Shown in pieces: positions 35,165 to 48,159 of a stretch of DNA of 64,000 nt. Source of the stretch: Apricaphanius iberus (Eukaryota > Chordata > Actinopteri > Cyprinodontiformes > Aphaniidae); the NCBI GenBank assembly GCA_028564705.1, contig JAPXFQ010002424.1:1178001-1242000 (forward strand), written 5' to 3'. The first letter of the stretch is position 1, and each line of letters opens with the position of its first letter. The notes below the pieces were generated by a model, which saw only the letters and a program-made list of their open reading frames with translations, made no database searches and was not told the DNA's origin. The translations under genes and the position numbers were made by a program.

Positions 35165-35635
35165 CAGCAGCAGGCTGTGTGTTTCCTGCCTATCAGCTGA
35201 GGCGCTGCAGCGGGCGGAGCTGAGTGCGGTTTCCTCTGAATAATGTGACGAGGAGGGGAATTCCTGTAAGGCCCGCGGTGAGAGGGGGGAGGGCCCGGCA
35301 GAACAGAGTCAGCGACGTCACTGAAACCTGCAGCGGCACCTCCAGGGGATCCTCCTCTTCCTCTGAGTCTCTGCTCGCCCAGCAGGAGGATCTTCCTCCT
35401 CCTCCTCTCTGCTGCTGCTGCTGCTCTTTCACTTCACGGTTCACAATCATGTTGCTTCCCCTTCAGCTGCAGAACTCAGGAGTTTTGCAGTTTTTGCAAC
35501 AGGTCCGATCTGCCCTAAACCAGCCTGACTTTAAAGCTGACCCAGGAGCGGATTAATCATCTTGATGACGTGGCTCATCTGTGCACGGCTGAATGTCCTT
35601 GTTTACTGTTCCTGTTAACTGGGGCTGATTATCCG

Positions 35636-35930
35636 TTCACATTCCAAGAATCCATTCGATTCAGATTCTGAAGAGTTAGAATCGATTGAATCTGATCCAG
35701 TTTGATATAGATATGGGTCAGTGCTACTAAGAAATGTTTTTGAGCTGTTATCTTAATTATATGCCTGTATTCCAATGACATAACACTGGGTGAGAAACAG
35801 TTTAGCAGGAAAATCGTGTGTCTAGATTTTATATTCCTATTTTAGCTGTAAAAAAATGGAGCAAACTATGTTAAACTTGCTAACTTGTTCAACTATGTAA
35901 ATTGCACTAATCAACCGAACAACAACACTA
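35636..35930. repeat. AATCGATT-type dispersed repeat
   Basis: 'attcgattcagattctgaag', then 'tagaatcgattgaatctg', then 'cttaattatatgcctg' and 'aacactgggtgagaaacag', matching 1320-1400 in order. Confidence 0.6.
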
Positions 35931-36100
35931 CTGCTATAATTTGCACATTATTTTTCACAGACTATATATACTAACTTATTGGAAGTTATACGTTTACTTA
36001 ATGCAAAATCTGTACTTTTCTGAATATTCGAATTATTTAAACATCTTTTGCTCTATTTGCACACTACAACTTGGATTTAACACTTTATCTGTACCTAACC

Positions 36101-36848
36101 TTAAGGGGCCTATAACATGCAAAATCAAGTTTTTGGTGTTTTCAACCAACTGGTAATGCAATTTTCTCATAAAACACCCCGCCACAGTGGCTTTTCGCTT
36201 AATTCACACATGTCTGAGTAATCCTCCTTAATCCTGCGCTCTGAGCAGCTGCATCTCCTCTCCTGGAAAACGACTGAGTTTTCAAATTGTGACGTATTTT
36301 ATGTCACTAAGTGAAAACAAAGAAGTGCTTGTGGTGTCTGCACAGCCCCTGCAGGCGGCTTACCTCTGTCTGGTAGAGTTGCAAACACACCACCCCCCTT
36401 CTCAAAGCTCATAGTTGCTTTGGTTTTACCAGCTGAAAGAACTTTTTTTTTTGTGAGTGGATTTTTTCCTTTCTCTGTGAAAACGGCTGTTTGGCAGCAT
36501 GGATTACAGGATTTTATTCTACATTCCTAAAGAACAGCAGCTGGATCAAAGAACAAAGATGCCTGATGGAAAGAGAAGAATGCAGCTACATGCAAATGCT
36601 AATGCGTGTTAGCCATTTATCAAGCTGCTTATGTGATCTTATAACAGCATTATGTGGTTAATTAATTGATCTGCAGCATCTCAGAGAAACGAGCCGTTTT
36701 ACACCACGGTCCAACATTAACTAAATGATACAAGGTAAATTTTAGGACAAATTAATGCTGTATAACATTTAACATGTTAACATTTTATCATATATGTGTC
36801 TATCCCAGAAGTTGAAAGCTGTAAAATAGCATGATGTAGCCCTTTTAA
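36101..36848. mobile_element. TTAAGGGGCC-ended inverted-repeat element
   Basis: Left TTAAGGGGCCTATAACATGC and right GCATGATGTAGCCCTTTTAA are imperfect inverse copies. The 748-bp interior is non-coding. A very common fish repeat of this form is known to me, but the superfamily is uncertain. Confidence 0.6.
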
Positions 36849-36869
36849 TAACTGTACAGTACTCTGTTT

Positions 36870-37022
36870 TTTTTCCTGTAAAAATTGTGTGTATACAACT
36901 GTGATCACGCTTTTGTATTGGAGGGATAGCAATGTGGTTTATGTGGGGTCATTTTAACCTGTAAAGCACTTTGAGATGCAATTCTTGTATAATAAGTGCT
37001 TTATAAATAAAGTTTGATTTGA
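36870..37022 (+). repeat. non-LTR-like 3' tail
   Basis: 'aacctgtaaagcactttgag' then 'tgctttataaataaagtttg' is a typical fish LINE/SINE 3' end. A related tail lies at 41940-42075. Confidence 0.5.
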
Positions 37023-37539
37023 TCTCTGGGTCAGAGAAACGACTTCGCCACCTCTACGGTTCTGACCACATTTATAAAACTCTGCCTAGAATCCTCATGT
37101 AACCCATATCCTGCTATATTATTAATACAGAAAATGCCTTACTTGTTTTGTCTATATCTGGCTACGAGTTTTAACCACTGTCTGTTCCTTTAAGTTCAAC
37201 TGGGTGTCATTACCATGAGTCATTATTCAGTTTTATCATCACAAATCTATTGGAATCAAATTATAATTTTGTCTCTGCATTTGTTTGCTGGAAGCATATT
37301 AGAGACTTCAAATGCTGTATTTCTTCTTAAATTAAGAACGTTAGTGGGAGTTTTGCTTTGTTCTTAAAATGAAATGGAGGTTTTTCCCTCTCCAAATACC
37401 ACACCGTGTCATGAAAACTCAATATCAGCACCAGGTACGCTTAGAAAAATCACACCTAGGCTAAGCAAAACAAATTTACTCCCGCATAGAAATGTTGCGA
37501 TCAATCAAACTTTTAGTACATACCACAAATCTGACAACT

Positions 37540-38505
37540 TCTCACGATTCAATTCGATTCAGATTCTTGGCGTGATTGTTTGACTCAGAAGCGATTCTCG
37601 ATTCAAATCGATTTTTTACCTAATCCATACTCTTTCATTCATCTGCCACGTTTCTGTGATGTAGTGAGCCGTGAACCTAACAGGGCTCTGTGTTAATTTT
37701 TTCAGCTTATAGCACTGGTGCTACAGAGGTTGTTGGCTTAGTAGAACAGAAAAAAACAAGTTCTAGCATCAACACAAAATGTATTTCACAATCTCTGTTG
37801 AGCGAAGGGAGCTGGTTCAAAATGTACAAGATATCAAGTTGCAACTGGATATCAAAGACTTTTTAAACAAGATTTCTAGTCCTTAAAAAAGATATTTGAA
37901 GAAGAAGAAATTAATAAAATGAATATAGTTTTTGTTTGTTCTTTGGTACTGTAGTATGCACCAAAAGTTGCTCATCAACCACAATTAAACAGAAAATTAT
38001 GGCTTTTGTTATTATTTTCAGTGATTTTGTCAAGAGTTTTAAAAGTTCTAATGTTATTGAACTTAGCGTATATTTCGGACTTCTTTGAAAGCGCCACAGT
38101 TGTGCAGCTCTGCCGGATGTTTGTGTGTGGCTTATATAAAAGAAAGTTTGCTTTTATATACTTGCATATTTATACAAAAGTAATAAAGTAGCTAAGGGTG
38201 TCATTAGCATGGAGAGGACCTTTCAGATGGCCCAAACATTTGCCTTTAGCAGGACGGGGCTGGCTGATTTTTCTCTTTAGTCTTAAGCAGCTACAGCTAG
38301 TTAGCTAACACGTTGGTAGCGCTTCAAGAACGTCACACTATGGAGGCCGTTGCCGAACCAACACTACGCACAGCGAATAAATGGGCTGTACACGTTTAAA
38401 AAACTTATTTTTAAGAATCGAAACTGTAACATTTTGGTTCGATCCAGAGTATTGTTAAATGGGAATCGATATTCGGATGTGAATCGATTTTTTCCGGCAC
38501 CCCTA
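37540..38505. repeat. ATCGATT-ended region, probably one interrupted DNA element
   Basis: Left 'cacgattcaattcgattcag' with 'ctcgattcaaatcgatt', right 'gggaatcgatattcggatg' with 'gtgaatcgattttttccggc' and CACCCCTA. It resembles the TAGGGGTG-ended hAT family at 2210, but the ends are not clean. Confidence 0.4.
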
Positions 38506-39633
38506 GCACCCAGTGTCCACTTTATAACGCTCACTCTCAGGAGATTCTGGATCATATTCAATGTTTATCTATATAGAGCTTTACTCAGCCAGAAGGGGGA
38601 CATAGTGCTTCAGAGTTAAAAGAAAAAAAATATAGTTTGCATGTTGATGATGTCATCAAGCTGTGCCAAAAATACCTTTAATCAGGTACAAAAGGATACT
38701 GTTTATCAGTGTTTGTCTTCAGACTAGATAGTGAAAGCTTAAAGTATGTTTTAATAGAAAATATGTTTCTTTTCGTGCAATATTAAAGGTATAAATGAGT
38801 AACTAGCAAAACTGACCATTTTTAGTTGTATTATTAAAAAAAATCTTTTTTAAATAAATGCATTTTGCATAATAAATATTTTTTTCAAAAGCCTTTTTAA
38901 AGCTTTTTGAAGTTGTTCTGCTGTAATGCATCCTGAAATTGAGAATGTTCGTTTGCAGTCATTTTGACATCTATAAAAGAAAAAAAAGAGAATGTATCGC
39001 CATTAGTGCAGACATTTCCTGGAAAATGTCATCAAGATCCACAAACAACCTTTTCAGTAATGCTGTTAACAGACAGACCCTGGGGAAAACATAGCCTCCT
39101 TGTCAGAGGTAATAAATATAAAAAGTTTGAATTATGTGATTATTTCTTGTAGAAAGAACAACATTGGAATAGAAGCAACTAGAAAACAAAAAACACTCCT
39201 AGGTATATAAAGCTTGACAGAAAAGGAGTGTTTTAAGGAACTTTTGATCTGATTACATAGATCTGATAGAACTGCGGTCGGGATTCATGATCATGGGCCA
39301 AGAAATCTCTAAATTATCCCCCCCATCCACAGGCCAATCTTCATTGGGCACCAGTGAATCCATTGTGCAGCATTACACAGGAGTGTCAATGTAGGATTAA
39401 TGTTTCTACTCATCATAATTAAGTGAAATCATATAGTATAATGATATCATTGTTAAAGGAAACAGTTTTCCAATCAGATTCATTATTCTAAATTCAAATT
39501 AACCATGTGTCGTCTTTGTCTAAAACGAGGGAAAACCGTGAGGTCCTTGGGGTGCTTTAAGTTGGGCACATTTTTCTGTCCCGTTTTTTAATATATAAAA
39601 CACAAACTGTGTAGAAAGTGACCCATGCAATCT

Positions 39634-40165
39634 CTTTCCACTGGACGTGTCAGCAGCACGTTTTACTCGTGTATTCTGCTGCTTGGCCCTTTCCACCAGG
39701 GGGCGTCAGCAGCACGTAGCAGCAGGGAAGCAGCCGTCACCGAGAGAGTCCGAAATCATGCGAGATCAGCAAAATCACGCGTGGTTTCGTCAGTAAATGC
39801 AACAGCAAGCAGGAAAAAGACTACAACATGGCTCCAAAAGGTCTGTGTTTTATGTTCTGTCCGTTTTACATTCGCCAACAAGTTTATGTTATGTCAGGGA
39901 ATATACAAAATCACTTAATGACCCTCCTGCGACCTACTGACTTCTCACGGGGATAAGGTAGTAAAGTAAAGCTACCGGAAAGAAGCACCTTTGTTTTATT
40001 TTGAAAATTTCCGGATGCCGAGCCGTCTGATTTCCTGTCTTCCCCTATCCAAAATGTCGAAATTTACACGTTTAACAGGCGTAGCGCCTAGAAAATAGGA
40101 CTTTGATTCGACATGACGCTCCTGTGACGGGGCAAACTCGTGCTGCTGACGCCTCCGGTGGAAAG
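39634..40165. mobile_element. CTTTCCAC-ended inverted-repeat element (family M3), copy 1
   Basis: Left CTTTCCACTGGACGTGTCAG and right end, whose inverse is CTTTCCACCGGAGGCGTCAG, each continue with CAGCACG. A third unit of the same kind lies inside at 39689-39717. The interior is over 80 percent similar by eye to 49644-50199. No coding frame. Confidence 0.8.
39693..39707 (+). promoter_or_regulatory. CTCF-like core motif inside family M3
   Basis: CCACCAGGGGGCGTC, an almost exact CTCF core. It sits in the internal copy of the terminal unit and is identical in copy 2. Confidence 0.5.
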
Positions 40166-41197
40166 GAGGACTCAGAGCTCGTTTTGTGTGTAGGAAGCTT
40201 TAGAAACAAGACCCCTGGTTCTTCACCGGCTTCCTAAATTATTTCAACCGAGTGGACAGAAGCACCATGGCAGCACTATCGTTGGTGTGGGAAGCTCTGG
40301 AAAAGTTAACACAACGCCCGGGTGGAGAGACGACAGCAGAGTCCGTCGTCCTCCAGAGAGGAGAAACGTCTCAGCGGCCAGCAGATTCAGCATGAAGTCA
40401 CGCAGGAAGCTCAGAGAAACGACCAGAAACCCACAAGCTTCCGTCTGACGCTCTACAGGCCTCGGGTCAAAGGTCAAAGGTCATGAAGGTTTGCTTGGAG
40501 CAGGTTGGACCAGCAGCAGAGTTTCTATTCATATCCTGAATTCTGGGAGCGTTACAGTTGAGTTCCAGGGAAGCTAAATATTCACACCGCTTGCCTTCTG
40601 CAGCGTCCAGCTTCCCCAGAACCAGAACCAGACCAGCAGGTTGGTCAGAACCTTCCCAGAATCCTGTTTATTTCTGCAGTTTCTAGCAAACCAAAAACAG
40701 TTTTAATGTCTGGTAATAAGTTTATTCTGGTGGAAAGGTCCAAACTGCAGCAGTAGGTTCTGTATTTGTGTGTCTACATATCTACAATAAATCAGCGGGC
40801 CGGTTGCTAGTTTTCTGCTTTATTTCCGGGTCATGATCTGACCTTTTCCTTACGAATCTGAATTGGAATCGGATCAGAACCACAGTGAACGAGAGTGAAA
40901 ATATTAAACCACTAAGGTAAATTATACACAAGACTTGGTGTTTTTTGGAGGGATTGAGTTTTCTCCTCATGCTAATAGTTTCTCTACCGGCTTAGAAGGT
41001 TCTGATCGCTTTGGTCTCGTCGCCTCAGGCTCTACTGGTCCGAACCGTCACCTTTAACCCACTCCTTCATAATTTTACTACAAATGTTTCCATGGAAATA
41101 CGACTTTAATAGAAATATTGGAAAATAATGCCCTTTATTTTTTTTGCCTGATCAGCAGCTCTAGCTATTTGGACCCAACTGAAGTTAAAGCAACATG

Positions 41198-41372
41198 AGA
41201 TGCACCGTTTGATACGGTTCTAACATACTCGTTAACATTAACAGATACTTAAAATGTGGAAACTCTGCAATAGTGTCACCGATTTTTATTTTATTTTTTA
41301 CTAGACATTTTAGCTTTTTGGACCAGGAACCAGCTTGTGTTAAAAGCTGTGAGCTTTCTTCAGCAAGATCAG
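41198..41372. repeat. left part of a GATACC-type element (family M2)
   Basis: 'gagatgcaccgtttgatacgg' and 'acagatacttaaaatgtgga' correspond to the left and middle of 29155-29290. It is truncated where the M1 element begins. Confidence 0.5.
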
Positions 41373-41884
41373 TTAAAGGAACAGTGTGTAATTTCCGGCC
41401 AGTAGGGGGCAGTGCATACCTAAATTATCACAAGCATGCAGTATCTGTGTCTTCAAGTAAGAAACTCAACAACAGAGGTCCAACTAGTGCTGTTTTTAAA
41501 CGCTCAGTTCCCTGAGAATGATCTATTTGCAGCAACATGACGAGCACATCAGTCTCTCTTTCATCGCTTGGAACTAGCGAAGAGGTAAAAATGTATTTAT
41601 GGAGAAACTTTTTTCCATTTTGAGGGGAAATCAATGTTTTAATAGCGGGCGTTATCCGTGCGCTTTGTCCGTCCGGGCTCTTGTAGAAGTAAAGACGTCA
41701 TCTAATATGGTTTTCCCCTGAAAAGAGGACCCGCGCCTTTGTATTTTAAAACTGATTTTTAAAGTCATATTTTATAATATCGCCAATATTTTGCAATTAA
41801 TGTGCTTTACGTAATTATTATTACATCATATTTTAATGGCTATTTTCAAAGATGTACTGCAAAAACTACACACTGTCACTTTAA
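41373..41884. mobile_element. TTAAAG inverted-repeat element (family M1), copy 2
   Basis: Starts TTAAAGGAACAGTGTGTAA and ends CTACACACTGTCACTTTAA. It is in opposite orientation to the 5996 copy and about 250 bp longer; the extra part is 41610-41780. Confidence 0.8.
41399..41414 (+). promoter_or_regulatory. CTCF-like core motif inside family M1
   Basis: CCAGTAGGGGGCAGTG, identical over 16 bases to the motif in copy 1. Confidence 0.45.
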
Positions 41885-41939
41885 TGAACTAAACCTGTTT
41901 TTTTTACTCATTTGTCCTTACATTGTTGTATTTTCTTGA

Positions 41940-42075
41940 TTATTTTCTTATTGTAACTGCTCATTTGTATTCTAATCATCAAACTGATTCATGCTGTGAA
42001 CCAGTCTTAATCATGTAAAGCACCTTGAATCGCCCTGTGTTGAAATTGTGCTACACAAATAAAATTGCCTTGCCA
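41940..42075 (+). repeat. non-LTR-like 3' tail
   Basis: 'catgtaaagcaccttgaatc' followed by 'gtgctacacaaataaaattg', a typical fish non-LTR 3' end. Confidence 0.5.
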
Positions 42076-44814
42076 AACCTCCGCGATTTTCCTGGGTGAG
42101 TCCTGAATTTCACAGCGGCTCCAGAAGATCTCCTTGAGCCAAAATTCTCCTGAATTTCTCCCGATATGTGACGCCGCCGCATATCATGAACACTCACTGT
42201 TTCCTATGTGAGAGGGATCGAGAATAAAACATGTTGCATCTGCATTCTGCCAGGGAAGGTGCTATGGGGCACAGCTTCCTCAGTCCGGTCATGAAAATCC
42301 ATCATCTTTAAGCGAAAGTCGCCATTTTGAATCCAAAATGTGTCGCCTAAGTGAAACATGTGTTTGATGAGGAAAACAATCAGCTGTGATTAGTGGCGCA
42401 CACCACAGCAGCAGCGAGCCGCAAGTTTTCAGGAGAACAGTCTTTATGTGGCTGACAGAAGTTGTAGCTTCAATTTCTTTTTACATCCGCCGAGTTATTA
42501 GGGATTAAAATCTGTAGTTAGTTTCCTTTTATTGCGGTTGAACGATGGTAACTTCAGCAGCGGATCAAGGTTCTTTATCCAGCATAAAAATTAACAGAAT
42601 CAATGCTTTGCTGTGACCAAAGTGAGAATAAATACTTTCACACTCCTGACACAGAGACTCCTGGGAATTTTCAGAACTTGATTGATTAATGAGCGACTGT
42701 TCCTAAACGTTGAGCAGGACCGTATCCAAAAGGTTAATAACGAGGGGCTAGAAGGGGCCCAGGGTAGGTCTGTGGCATCAAAATAAAAGAAGAGATGTTC
42801 CTTTAGCGGAGCCCCAATCTGAGCTGGTCATATTTCACAGCTTTTATCTGTTAAAATCACATTGAAAGTCGTGATTTTCCTAAGGTTTATGGGATAATTT
42901 GGACTCTTAACTCTGCTAATAATGCCTATTTTTTCAAACAACTAAGGGATTGGAGGGATAAAAGAAAATCAGAAGTAAAAACATTGAAACTTTCATGCAA
43001 CGTTTCCCAAAAGCTGCTGCAACAATCACAAAAAATTGCCACGTAATCCTGTAGGGAGTGTTTAATTTGTTAACTTGTATTATTGCTGTGACTTTTATTG
43101 ACTTTTATTTTGTGAAATAAACACTGTAAAATAAAATTTAAGTCAATTTTTCTTTTCTTTTTACCCCCCCCCCCCTTCCTGAGGTTTCAAGACCGCCAAG
43201 TATGGGAACCACAGCAGGTATTCCTATTTTAAAGGCAACTGTTAATCATGTTAACTGTTATTAATTCTCTGTTCAGATTGTTTGCATTGAATATTATTTG
43301 AAATGTATAAAAAAAAGAATCACTACTGGATATGTATTAATAAATTGAATGATTTCTGAAGCTTAGCACCAGATCCCCACATAGGATGGGATTTTTTTTA
43401 CCCTTTTGGTCAAAATTATCAAAAAAATAAATAAATAACATGTCTAGTGCGACCTCTGACCCAGACATTCCTCTGCAGCTGCTCATAACTCGAGAACAGG
43501 GATTTATGCGCGACTTCCTGTTCAGTTGGGACGATATTTGAGTTAATTTTCAGGAAAGTGTGTCAAGTCCAGAACCGACTCCCACCAAAGTTCCTGAAGA
43601 GTCTGATCGCCATCAGAGATGCGTTAAAAAAGCCGACACTGACGCACGAGCGGATTCTCAGGGTTTCATCCAGCTCTAATCACGGTGTCATCCTCTCTGC
43701 AGGAGGAGAGACTATTAAAGCCGGGCGAGCCTTCCAGGAAAAAGAGACGAGTCTTAATTAGATCTGAGGCTTGAGAGGCCGAAGACAGCGAGCGGCGGCG
43801 AGGCTGTCAGGAAGTCGGGAGCTGGATGGATGGAGGTCAGCGGCGGAGTTATCCAACAGCAGTGGGACGCAGCGCCGGCCCCTCAATCATCCGCCTGCCT
43901 GCCTGAGACGCCCTGGTGATGGAGCCCAGACGGTTCCGCTGTAATGTGGAAATATGAAAGCAGCTGAAACCTCATTAAAACCAAATTCTAAAAAATCTCA
44001 TCCGGGTTGTTTTTTTTCTTCTCCCTTTTTGCTGCAGCAGGAAGAAAGCTGGAGATGAAAGTGAAACATTTTTTGAATCATCTGGAAGGAAAATGACCTC
44101 CAGATGTTTTATTCATGCGTTTGTTTTTCATCGATGTCACCTGAAGGCACGCCGACGTTTAATGTGAAACGTTAAACAATCATCTGAGGCGATGTTTAGA
44201 GCTGAAATATTCTGTCGTTTGAGTCACAAAAACTCAAACCAAACTAAATCCTCTTAGGTTAATGCTCGACTTTGTTTTAATTCCTCATTTTCTGGTTATT
44301 TTGTCTTTAATAAATAATGTGGGGCCTCATGGATTCTTTTATTCATTTTTATTTCAGACCTAACACTAAAAGCAGTTGGAAACCTTTCGGAGAGCGCAGC
44401 AGACAAACATTACTCACTAGAGGCCAGAGTTTGGGGTTGAGGAAGCGAGGCGATGGAGCAACAAGCGGCAGTTACTGAAGGAGTTTCACCAACAGCCTCC
44501 TGAAACATCGTGTTCTCCTCATGTTCTCGGTAGCTGAGCGGTGAGTCACCAGCTCGGCTCCCCGACTCGTTCCAGCACGTTACAAACAGAACCACGTCTC
44601 ATAACGCCCGTTTGCTTTCTGATAACGCAGAGCATCCAAGCGTCTGGAGCAGGAGTAATTCGTTCAAATTCATTTTTCTCTAAATTAAAAATACTAAAAT
44701 ACTTTCCTGAGTTCTATTTATTTATTTTAACCAATCAGAAATAAACAAACATTTATTATTTTAATAAAACCAACAACTGAATCAGATTTTTCTGTGTCTC
44801 TTCTCAGTCTTCTC

Positions 44815-45545
44815 AGACATCCAGACGGTCGTGGCAGATAACTGCTTCTACCGAGCCAGGTTCTGGTTCTGGTTCTGCTGGAGGTTTCTTCCTGTTAAAG
44901 AGCAGTTTTCACTCTCCACTGTCGCTACACGTTGGTCCACTGCAAAAACTGTCCCTCTAAAGCAGTCAAAAAATCTGGTTTCCAGCTAAAAAGTAGGCCT
45001 ACATTGATCTTTTTTTAGACTTATAAACTAAGCAAGAGCAGAATAGGTTAGATTATTAATCTAATTTTGAGTATTTGTTTTATTTTGAGAATTCTCACCA
45101 AGCGCAAATTGTTTTATTTCATTGGCAGATTAATTTAAGAAGCTTTAGACTACGGAAACCCTTAAAATACTTAATTATAGTCTAAAACCTCTCAAATTAA
45201 GTGAAATAATCTGCCAATGAAATAAAACTATTTGGGTTTGGTGAGAATTCTCAAAATAAGACATACTCAAAATGAGACTAATAATCTAACCTATTCTGCT
45301 CTTGCTTAGTAAATATTTCTCAAAACAAGATCAAAAATACCTTTTAAGCTGGAAACAGGATTTTTTGACTTTGTTAGAAGGACGGTTTTTGCAGGAGGAG
45401 TGAATGCTGCCAGTCAATGACTGGATGCAACGTGTTGGGATTCCTTCGATAGAAAACTTTTTAGCTGATTGGAATGTTTGAATCATTTAATTGAAATGAG
45501 ATTCCTTGTCATGAAAATATAAACTAAATCGAATTTTGGTAGAAA
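44815..45545 (+). repeat. non-LTR-like 3' tail repeat (family L), interrupted by a foldback element
   Basis: 'catccagacggtcgtggcag', 'ggtttcttcctgttaaagag' and 'actctccactgtcgctacac' run up to 44937. The family resumes at 45394 with 'gaggagtgaatgctgccag' and 'gggattccttcgatagaaaa'. The uninterrupted order is seen in the inverted copy near 62880-63090. Confidence 0.75.
44938..45393. mobile_element. foldback element (family M4), copy 1
   Basis: Almost the whole 456 bp is one hairpin: the left arm CACTGCAAAAACTGTCC ... 'ttagattattaatcta' ... 'gagaattctcacca' is mirrored by 'tggtgagaattctca' ... 'taataatctaacctattctg' ... GGACGGTTTTTGCA. No coding capacity. Confidence 0.85.
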
Positions 45546-45566
45546 ATTGAGGGCCGACTTGATAGA

Positions 45567-45946
45567 TAGAGCTGTGTTGAAATAATCGAAAAAAATCGAT
45601 TCTGAAAGAAATCAAATCGATTCACAAGTTCGAAAATCGATTTTATTTTTTAGAATAGTTTGCCCTTTTTAAAGCTGAAATGGGAAGGAACAGTCCAGAC
45701 GGCCATTTTAAGTTTTGTGTCTGACAGGGTTAATACAGTTTTCCATGGTGAACTGTTACTCATCCAGTGTTAAGTCATTGAATTTCTGGCATATAATTAA
45801 GATAACAGTAAAAAAAAAAAAAAAGAAGCTTTTAATAGCACTGACCGATATCAATAATGAATTAAATCAGATTGAATCGAATCGATTCCAAATTTTGAGA
45901 ATCGGAATCGAATCGATTGCTGAAATTTGAATCGATACCCAGCCCT
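45567..45946. mobile_element. AATCGATT-type inverted-repeat element
   Basis: Starts TAGAGCTGTGTTGAAATAAT with 'cgaaaaaaatcgattctg', ends 'gaatcgatacccagccct'. This is the most complete member of the family in the window. Target duplication not clear. Confidence 0.65.
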
Positions 45947-46847
45947 GTTGAGAAAATCTGTTAATCAAATTTTCTGTTTATGAAGATTTAATTTTTGGCA
46001 AATTTTGATTTTCTTTTTTTAACCAATGCACTTCTTGGACTTCCATAGATCAGAGTGATGTCATCCCCCCAGGACCACCATCTTGTTTTTAAAAGGATAT
46101 TTTACAGCTTGTTTTTAGTTGGACTATGAATTCAGGTCAGCTCCTTGAAGGGCTGGTTGAATAAAAAAAAAAAAAAACAGGTGTTGGAAAATATTTTTCA
46201 TCACTTGCAATTTGCTTTCAAGAAAACATGGGTAGAAAAGAAAAGCCGATTAAAATATGAACCATAAGAAGGTGTCCCAGGTTTACTCTTAATAAAAATA
46301 ATGCAGCTCTCATGTTTGAATGAATCTTTGTGGTCCCACTTTCCATTAACTTGCAATGAGAGCTAAATATAACAAAAGCCTGTTATATTAAAAAAACTAA
46401 AAGGTTGTATTTTAAGAAGATTTTAAATCCATGGATCTGATCCGGGGTTGAGTCGGAGGTCCAGAAATCCTCTCTCCAGCAGAGATCAAGCTAGACATTT
46501 TTATTGTAAGACATTTTGACCGACTGGGTCAAAAAAAATAAATAAAAAAATCTGCTCATAATCTATTTTCACCAAACAACTTTTAAACAACAAATGTAAT
46601 TCTATTTATTTTGCATTCATTTGAAATATTCAAGCTGAACAGAGAACTACATGTAAAAAAACAGTTTTATGAGCTGCTGTGGCCTCAACACTCAGTCCAA
46701 CAACTTCCTCCTGCTTTGCATGGAACCAAGAAGCACACCCATTTGTGCGTAATCAAATAGAGGGATTGTTGAAGAGGATTTGGATAGATGACTTCTCATT
46801 GGGGTTTAGATGTTGTTCTGTAGACTGAATCCGCACTCTGACGCCAC

Positions 46848-48159
46848 TAGTGTTGGCTGTACTGGTTAACAACGAACTAGTTACTGTAACGATATTGCTA
46901 TTTTAGAAACATAGTAGTGTAACGCGTTACTGGGCGAACACTGCAACGACTGCAATGGCATTACTTTAATGACTGATTATCTATTCTGCACGGAGCCCAA
47001 ACAAGCATTTCCTGTATGACGTCATCAGCCCGTCACGATTAACGTACAAGACGCAGTTGCAAGATGGAGGAGCAGAGTTTAGTTTGACGGCAGCGGAGTT
47101 AAAACATCCCTAGATGGGTGGAAATATGGCCACTACTTTGAATTTGTTGTTAAAACATCTCTCCACTGCTGCGAATTCCACATCAAACCTGTCAAAGCAT
47201 CTGGAAAGACAGCGTGGTGGTACCAAGCAGGTTGCAAAAAACACCCAGTAGTGAAAGTGAAGATGGCATTGCACCGACAACCAACCAACGGCGGCTTGAT
47301 TTCCAGGAACCAAAGGTAACACTAACGTCTTTCATCGTGGAGGATGCATAGCGTTACATGCCGTTGGGTGTTTGACTTCAAACCTACAATTTACACGACC
47401 CAGCAGTTCAGGTAAGATGTTTTAGAATGACGCAAAAGTAGTGTAACTAGAAATGTAACTAAGTTCATTTCCAAAAAATTAATGTAATGGATCACTTTTG
47501 TGAGTAACTACACTGTAAACCCCAATGTTGAGATTACTTAGTTAAACCGAGTAGCTGAAACTCGATATTCTGATAAAAATTATTCTAACTCAAACGAGTT
47601 AGTTCAGCGTATTCTTTTGTTTTTACTAAAAAGTAACCCAAACATTTTGAGCGACCTAATAATCATATTTCCCAGGGTGCTTAGGGGCGTGTTTTTGACA
47701 CCATGAGTGACTTGGAAGTCTGTTGTGTTGAGATTCTTATTGTGATCGATAATACCTTATATGATTATTCAAAGTGGTGTCAATATTAATACCACATTCA
47801 CAGTGATTACAATTCTGCTCATCGTATCACTTGTGTTGAGAATTATTGTACTTAAGAGCATAAATATATAATGTATTCATGTGAGTAACCTATAAGTTCA
47901 TGTCAGTTTTATAAAAGTGCATGACACTAACATCACTTAAGGGTACTTTATGCCAAATCTGTATGAAGCTTATAAATTAAACTTTCACGTACTGAAGATT
48001 TTTGAGTTGGCTTAATCGGTAAGTTTAATTTAAACTCCAAATGAGTTGGATATACTCAAATATCTGAGTTTATTAACTCAAAAAATTTGTGGCAATGATT
48101 GCCTCACTTTTTCTGAAGTCTGCCTACTTGTTGGGGTTTACAGTGTACCCCCGACGCTG
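46848..48159. mobile_element. hAT-like element with 8-bp duplication, carrying a nested element
   Basis: Starts TAGTGTTGGCTGTACTGG and ends CCCCCGACGCTG. The flanks GACGCCAC (46840-46847) and GGCGCCAC (48160-48167) match at 7 of 8. Subterminal 'gtaacgcgttactgg' and 'gtaactagaaatgtaact' motifs are typical of a large fish hAT family. About 675 bp remain once the nested insertion is subtracted. Confidence 0.75.
47511..48145. mobile_element. CACTGTAAACCCCAA-ended element nested in hAT element
   Basis: Perfect 15-bp inverted ends (CACTGTAAACCCCAA and its inverse) with TA on both sides, at 47509-47510 and 48146-48147. No coding frame. Removing it with one TA rejoins the 3' end of the hAT-like element. 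Confidence 0.85.

Larger units (their letters stand above)
25697..39600 (-). other. hivep1: large first intron or upstream region, proximal part
   Basis: No exon with family similarity was found. A search by eye for the short initiator exon (Met-Pro-Arg-Thr-Lys in mammals) failed. Content is AT-rich DNA, microsatellites and the transposon copies listed separately. Stretches 25700-27000, 31100-34200 and 34430-35600 show nothing identifiable beyond simple repeats. Confidence 0.6.

Noticed and set aside
34622..35556. 142- and 110-codon plus-strand frames in a GC-raised stretch
   Set aside because: No recognisable domain; arginine- and serine-rich translation fits low-complexity sequence. Could be regulatory DNA, but nothing in the sequence decides it.
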